This document shows, one piece after another, positions 59,611 to 64,000 of a stretch of 64,000 nt of DNA. The notes under the pieces were generated by a model, which was not told where the DNA came from, did no database searches, and was given only the letters and a program-made list of their open reading frames with translations. Position numbers and translations under genes: made by a program. The stretch comes from Athripsodes cinereus (taxonomy: Eukaryota; Arthropoda; Insecta; Trichoptera; Leptoceridae), in assembly GCA_947579605.1 (NCBI GenBank), contig OX388315.1:1-64000 (forward strand). The letters are read 5' to 3'. Each line of letters starts with the position of its first letter. Position 1 is the stretch's first letter.

Positions 59611-59867
59611 AACGCGTTCTTTTTTTCGCCCCAAAACGGTACTACTACGGACATCTGTTGATTGACACAAAAGTAGAATGAGTTCGAGATACGGGTAGAT
59701 AATTATTCATAACCCTTTTATCACCTGAGTGGTAAAAGGACTATCTCCACATGATTTTACATGTTTATTTTTCATAAAATTAAATTAAAAACTTTTAATC
59801 TAATTAATATAGTAAAAAATCTTTTACTATATTAATTTTATTATTGATTTTATTATTGATTTGAATA

Positions 59868-61460
59868 AACAAAGTTTTTGAAACTGGAGAATTTCCAGAT
59901 AGCTTGAAAACTGCATTGATAACTCCGATATATAAGAGTGGATCGAGAAATGAATGCAGTAATTATAGGCCTGTAAGCATTTTAAGCAGTTTTAGTAAAA
60001 TAATAGAAAAACTATTACATGATAGAATTGTTGATTTCATATGTAAACATGATGGATTTGACAAAAACCAATACGGTTTTATTAAAAACAGTAGCACTAG
60101 CTCAGCACTATTTGATGCTCTAAACCACATAAATAAGAAACTTGACGAAGGAATGTATGTGGTGGCTATATTTATTGATTTGTCAAAAGCTTTTGACACC
60201 GTAGAACATTCAAATTTGATGAATTCGCTTTATCATGTTGGAATTAGAGGCAAAGCTTATAGCTTAATTAAAAGCTACCTACATGGTAGGAAATGCATTA
60301 CAAAAAATGAAAATAAACTGAGCAATGAGAGCTCAATAGAGATAGGAGTTCCACAAGGATCAATACTCGGACCTCTTTTATACCTTTTATACATAAATGA
60401 CCTAAAATACTTGAATCTGCAGGGAAAATACTTAATCTATGCAGATGACACACTACTGATATACAGTGGCAGTGATAAAAATCAAATAGAATCTATGATA
60501 AACAAAGACTTAGAATTATATACTGCATGGCTGAAATATAAATGTCTGACCATTAATTTGAATAAAACAAGTTATATGATTTTTAGGCAAAAAAACAAAG
60601 AGAAAATTGTACTAAATATAAAAGTGGACGATACAAAAATTAAACAAGTTGATAATGCAAAATATTTGGGAATGGAAATAGATGAAAAACTAGACTGGTA
60701 AGTCCACGTTAAGAAAAAGATAAATAAAATATCTCCATTAGCGGGGATCTTAAAAAGAGCTGATGTATTCGATCTAGGAACAAAACATATGATGTACCAT
60801 GCTTTCATCATACCTCATATCACATATGGGTTGGTGGCCTGGTCTCATTGTAGTCTGAGAGTCAGAGAATCGATGCAGAGGACAATGAATAAGGCATTGA
60901 AAAACGTGCATGGATTTAATAGATTAACTAAAACTGTTGATTTATATAAAGTGACAGGAGAAATGACTCTCAACCAATTAATAACTTCTGAAAAAGCCAA
61001 GACTATACATAAGATAAAAAACGGACATATGAAATCAAACTTGAACTTGACGACTAACAGTAGTGTACATGGACACAACACGCGGACTTCAAACAATATA
61101 AGAAACATTATACCCAGAACAAATAAAGTTCGAGATGGTTTCTTGTACTCTGCTGTTATGATTTATAACAGTTTGCCTGACCAATTGAAGAAATGTAAAA
61201 ATCCTAAGGAGTTTGGAAAGAGGATTCAAGAGTTAGTAATGACTTCTCAATGTTTGTGATAGTGTTTTGTGTTTTTTGTTTTCAATAGTGTTGCTGTTCT
61301 GTGAATTCTTTGCTCTGGTGTCTTATATTTTACTATAATATCAAATAATTTAAATTTATGAATTGTTTTACCAGATTTGTAATACTGCACGCCTCTGACA
61401 CCAGCAACCTTAGTTGCTGTTTTGAGGTATTGTTTATGATTGAATAAATTGAATAAATTG
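59868..61460 (+). pseudogene. CR1/Jockey-group reverse transcriptase with one in-frame stop, and 3' UTR
   Basis: Begins inside the RT fingers at VFETGEFPDSLKTALITPIY (59868, 5'-truncated). Motifs: NYRPVSILSSFSKIIEKL, FIDLSKAFDTVEH (A), GVPQGSILGPLLYLLYIND (B), LIYADDTLLIYS (C, about 60437-60450), KYLGMEIDEKLDW. A single TAA at 60700-60702 follows, with the same frame continuing (VHVKKKINKISPLAGIL) to a natural stop at 61259. The C-terminal domain has ITYGLVAWSHC and HNTRTSNN. The 3' UTR ends in GAATAAATT repeats (61440-61460). One nonsense codon in about 464 codons suggests a fairly recent copy. Confidence 0.87.
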
Positions 61461-61539
61461 ATGTAATTTAAAAAAGATTATTTTAATCTTTTAATTATAA
61501 CTATTTATATATTATTAGAAAAGTTGACAGACAAAAAAA

Positions 61540-61610
61540 TAAGACAGTCAGGATGGGGGACAAACCTCATCGCTGAGTTTAAGATCTAAAATGACTTCTT
61601 TTTTATTTGC
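61540..61610 (-). repeat. Repeat family X, copy 4 (partial)
   Basis: AAGACAGTCAGGATGGGGGA followed by CAAACCTCATCGCTGAGTTT matches the core of copies at 12605 and 19498. Only about 70 bp remain. Confidence 0.5.
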
Positions 61611-61795
61611 GCGTTTAATCTTGCGTATCTTTTTATTGCTCGTCGCCAGATAAAAAATATTTTTGAACACAACCAGGTCATTTTTTTTTTATGGGGGGGG
61701 TGAAAACAGTAGCTTTTCTAATAACAGAATATAAATAAATAACAGTCGCTTACGTTCCATTATTTTCAAGGAGCCGTTATTCCCAACTCTAATTA

Positions 61796-61880
61796 TTGTA
61801 TGGTGACGATACTACAGAGGTTGCATACAACTATCATCTTGCAATATTTGTGTATTGGGCATTAAAGTACCCATATGTAA
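61796..61880. repeat. 87-bp repeat, copy 2, host site of the mariner
   Basis: Nearly identical to 59195-59285. It ends at the TA (61878-61879) used as the mariner target. The next unit resumes at 63178, so the mariner entered at the border of two tandem units. Confidence 0.9.
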
Positions 61881-63175
61881 AGGGTTTTTCAACAAGGACT
61901 TTGTTTTTTAAAACAAAATAAAACAAAAAAATTTGATGAAGATGATTAAAATTTTTATTGAATTACAAAGAGAAAAGTTTGGCAATTATGCATGAAAAAT
62001 GATATCTGACAAATGTCCACCACGAGCACGCTGACAGATGTCGATTCTTTCATCAAAGTTTTTAATCACTTTTTGGCAAAATGGCGGGACTATTTCGCTA
62101 ATCACATCACGGATTTTGAGTTTTAAGGCTGCAATCGATTCGATTGGCTCCGTATAGACTCTGTCCTTAACATAGTCCCACAAAAAATAATCAAGTGGAG
62201 TTAAATCACACGATCTGGCTGGCCACTTAACAGCTGAGTTTCGTGAAATCATGCGATCGGGAAATTTGGTTTGCAATAAATTGATCGTTTCATTGGCTGT
62301 GTGACATGTGGCACCGTCCTGTTGAAACCACATGTCAGTGATATCCACGTCATCAATAATAGGCCAAAATTGAGTTGTCAACATCTTGCGATAGCGTGAT
62401 CCATTGACCGTTACCGCATTTCCAGTCTCATCTTCGAAAAAAAACGGCCCAATCACGCCTCCAGACCACATAGCGCACCATACAGTGACACGCTGAGCAT
62501 GCAACGGCTTCTCAATAATTGCTCTAGGATTTTCAGAAGCCCAAATGCGGCAATTTTGCTTGTTGACGTACCCTGACAAGTGAAAATGGGCTTCGTCTGA
62601 AAAAATGATTTTTTCAGAAAAACCAGCGGGTTGTTCCTGAATGAATTGAGCGAATCTACGGCAATTTGAATGGTCGTTCGGCTTCAATTCCTGCACCAGT
62701 TGAACCTTGTAAGGCTTCAAAGCCAAATCCTTACGCAAAATTCGCCATGTGGTGGTTTTGGATAACCCCAATTGTCGAGAACGTCGAGGAATTGACAAAT
62801 TTGGATCTGCTTCAACACTGTGGCTCACGGCTGCGATGTTTTCAGTTGAACGACCCGGTCGTACACGCGTTGGTGTTAACACATTTTGTATCGAGCCTGT
62901 CGACTCAAATTTAGCGACCAAATTCTTAATAGCGGTCTCAGAAGGACGATTATGTTGTCCGAAAATATCACGAATTTGACGAAATGTCACTTTAGCAGAA
63001 CCACCATTTTCATAATGGATTTTAATTATTTTAATGCGATTTTCAAGCGAAATTGAATTCATTGCAACAATTGCCAATGCATCCACTACGAATACTTCAA
63101 AAAATTAAATGTCAAAACTATCATGTTTCTGGTGTTGCCACAATTAAAAAACAAAGTTCTTGTTGAACAACCCTT
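61880..63175 (-). mobile_element. Complete mariner-like transposon (DD41D type)
   Basis: 1296 bp bounded by TA duplications (61878-61879, 63176-63177). Ends AAGGGTTTTTCAACAAGGAC and the mirror of AAGGGTTGTTCAACAAGAAC match over about 30 bp with two mismatches seen. Contains one uninterrupted transposase. The element has everything expected of an autonomous mariner. Confidence 0.92.
61986..63086 (-). CDS. Mariner transposase, intact, 366 aa
   Basis: Cut-and-paste transposase acting on its own inverted ends in the nucleus. N-terminal region: a first helix-turn-helix (about residues 30-65, SAKVTFRQIRDIFGQ...AIKNLVAKFE), a PGRS linker (77-80), and a second (about 95-120, LSIPRRSRQLGLSKTTTWRI). 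Catalytic domain: FSDEAHFH (Asp164), WFQQDGATCHT (Asp257), and SCDLTPLDYFLW, in which Asp299 aligns with the third catalytic Asp of mariners. The spacing is 41 residues, so the signature is DD41D, as in rosa-like mariners. Length is normal for the family. The start at 63086 gives the longest frame; Met9 (AMNSISLENR) is an alternative. No stop or frameshift. Confidence 0.92.
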   Translation of the reverse strand: MDALAIVAMNSISLENRIKIIKIHYENGGSAKVTFRQIRDIFGQHNRPSETAIKNLVAKFESTGSIQNVLTPTRVRPGRSTENIAAVSHSVEADPNLSIPRRSRQLGLSKTTTWRILRKDLALKPYKVQLVQELKPNDHSNCRRFAQFIQEQPAGFSEKIIFSDEAHFHLSGYVNKQNCRIWASENPRAIIEKPLHAQRVTVWCAMWSGGVIGPFFFEDETGNAVTVNGSRYRKMLTTQFWPIIDDVDITDMWFQQDGATCHTANETINLLQTKFPDRMISRNSAVKWPARSCDLTPLDYFLWDYVKDRVYTEPIESIAALKLKIRDVISEIVPPFCQKVIKNFDERIDICQRARGGHLSDIIFHA

Positions 63176-63177
63176 TA

Positions 63178-63795
63178 TTATTGTGTGGTGACGGTGCAAC
63201 AGAAGTTGCATACAACTAGTACTGTGCTATCATCTTGTAACAATACCTATCTATGTGTAATATGTATAACAACCTACATAGTAGGTACATATCATTCTAA
63301 TAGCATTTAAATACATACATAGGTTTACCACATATTCAGTACTGTATAGTAATGATATAATTATCCACGTCGACGGGAAATTACTTTTTTTTATTCAGAA
63401 CAATCGCATTTCAACATAAAATTGTTTTTTATACTTTAAAATAGTGAGAACATAATACACGTGTTTGTGAATATAATTCACAAAGATTTATGTAATGTAC
63501 ATTATTGTATAGTTTCGTAGGTAGATAGGTGATTGGAATCCAGACTCAGGTAGCAAAGATGAACAAATCGAAGCGAGAATTTCCGGAGAATTGAATCTTT
63601 TATTAGAAATTCCCATCACTTGTGATTAGCACAATATTCTCTCCGCCGCGCTGTACCGTGATGTGGAATGCCAATGTTATTATAGATTATATATTATGAT
63701 GTTGTTGTGAAGTTTTCCTACCTTGTAGTATATATATATATACTATGTACATCGTTGTTACATAGATGTAGTATACAAACATACATAGATGAATG
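63178..63795. other. Third, diverged 87-bp repeat unit, then intergenic sequence
   Basis: 63179-63260 matches the 87-bp repeat with substitutions and a 12-base insertion. The remainder is AT-rich with TAGGTA repeats and a TA run near 63732. No genes. Confidence 0.6.
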
Positions 63796-64000
63796 TTTTA
63801 CTCCATTTCACTGCGTACAGTCGGGTAGAGACTTGGCTCTTGCTTTTGCACACGGGACGAGACACGGCTTGTCACTAGAACATGCAGATTGGATTCGACA
63901 AATCCAAACTGCATATTCTGGTGACGGGCCGAGTTTCGTTCCGTATGCAAAGTCATGAGCCAAGTCTCTGCCCGACTGTACGCAGTGAAATGGAGTAAAA
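63796..64000. mobile_element. Palindromic MITE, about 100-bp arms, at window edge
   Basis: TTTTACTCCATTTCACTGCG at 63796 is mirrored exactly at 64000, and the arms match through GTACAGTCGGG, AGAGACTTGGCTC, GTCAC and GGATT to the centre near 63898, with scattered mismatches. The whole unit could fold into one long hairpin. A decayed relative lies at 54318-54475. Non-coding; no transposase inside. The right flank lies outside the window. Confidence 0.85.

Overview
This window reads like the extreme left end of an insect chromosome. It opens with about 3.87 kb of almost perfect CCTAA/TTAGG pentamer, the ancestral insect telomere repeat, oriented as expected for a left chromosome end. The rest is AT-rich sequence made almost entirely of transposable elements, and I found no convincing host gene. 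TTAGG telomeres, R1-clade retrotransposons joined to telomere repeat, frequent 'taggtacctac' simple sequence and many mariner-like and MITE-like elements fit an insect, perhaps a hemipteran such as an aphid. The species cannot be fixed from the sequence.

Layout. 1-3872: telomere array. 3873-13583: telomere-proximal stack. A minus-strand R1-clade (TRAS-like) retrotransposon is cut off inside its RNase H domain by the telomere array and is split by a plus-strand CR1/Jockey-like element (4578-7697). Next come two plus-strand element 3' ends with poly(A) joined directly to short interstitial CCTAA tracts. The second has a 3.6-kb piggyBac-like element (9794-13400) in its 3' UTR. 13584-25316: fragments of RTE-like, CR1/Jockey-like, R2/R4-like (restriction-like endonuclease) and Penelope-like elements, a 200-N gap, microsatellites and a small MITE. 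25317-33174: a very young non-autonomous LTR retrotransposon with 2448-bp LTRs. 33175-43990: a mariner carcass carrying a MITE, a tRNA-derived SINE, an RTE-like reverse transcriptase, and a nearly full I-clade element (ORF1, endonuclease, RT, RNase H) interrupted by a CR1-like element. 44000-56400: SINEs, a 178-bp tandem repeat, another reverse transcriptase, a palindromic MITE and RTE-like tails. 56400-64000: a non-coding repeat homologous to the interior of the piggyBac-like element, a CR1-like reverse transcriptase with one stop codon, an intact DD41D-type mariner with both ends, and a 205-bp palindromic MITE at the window edge.

How the parts work together. The region is a subtelomeric retroelement sink. 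The R1-clade/CCTAA junctions imply insertion into telomere repeats, and the truncated R1 element at the array edge implies that the end was once broken and re-capped. Nested insertions with recognisable target duplications give a relative order of events. The best candidates for present-day activity are the mariner at 61880-63175 (intact 366-codon transposase) and the LTR element at 25317-33174 (one LTR difference seen), which would need enzymes supplied in trans.
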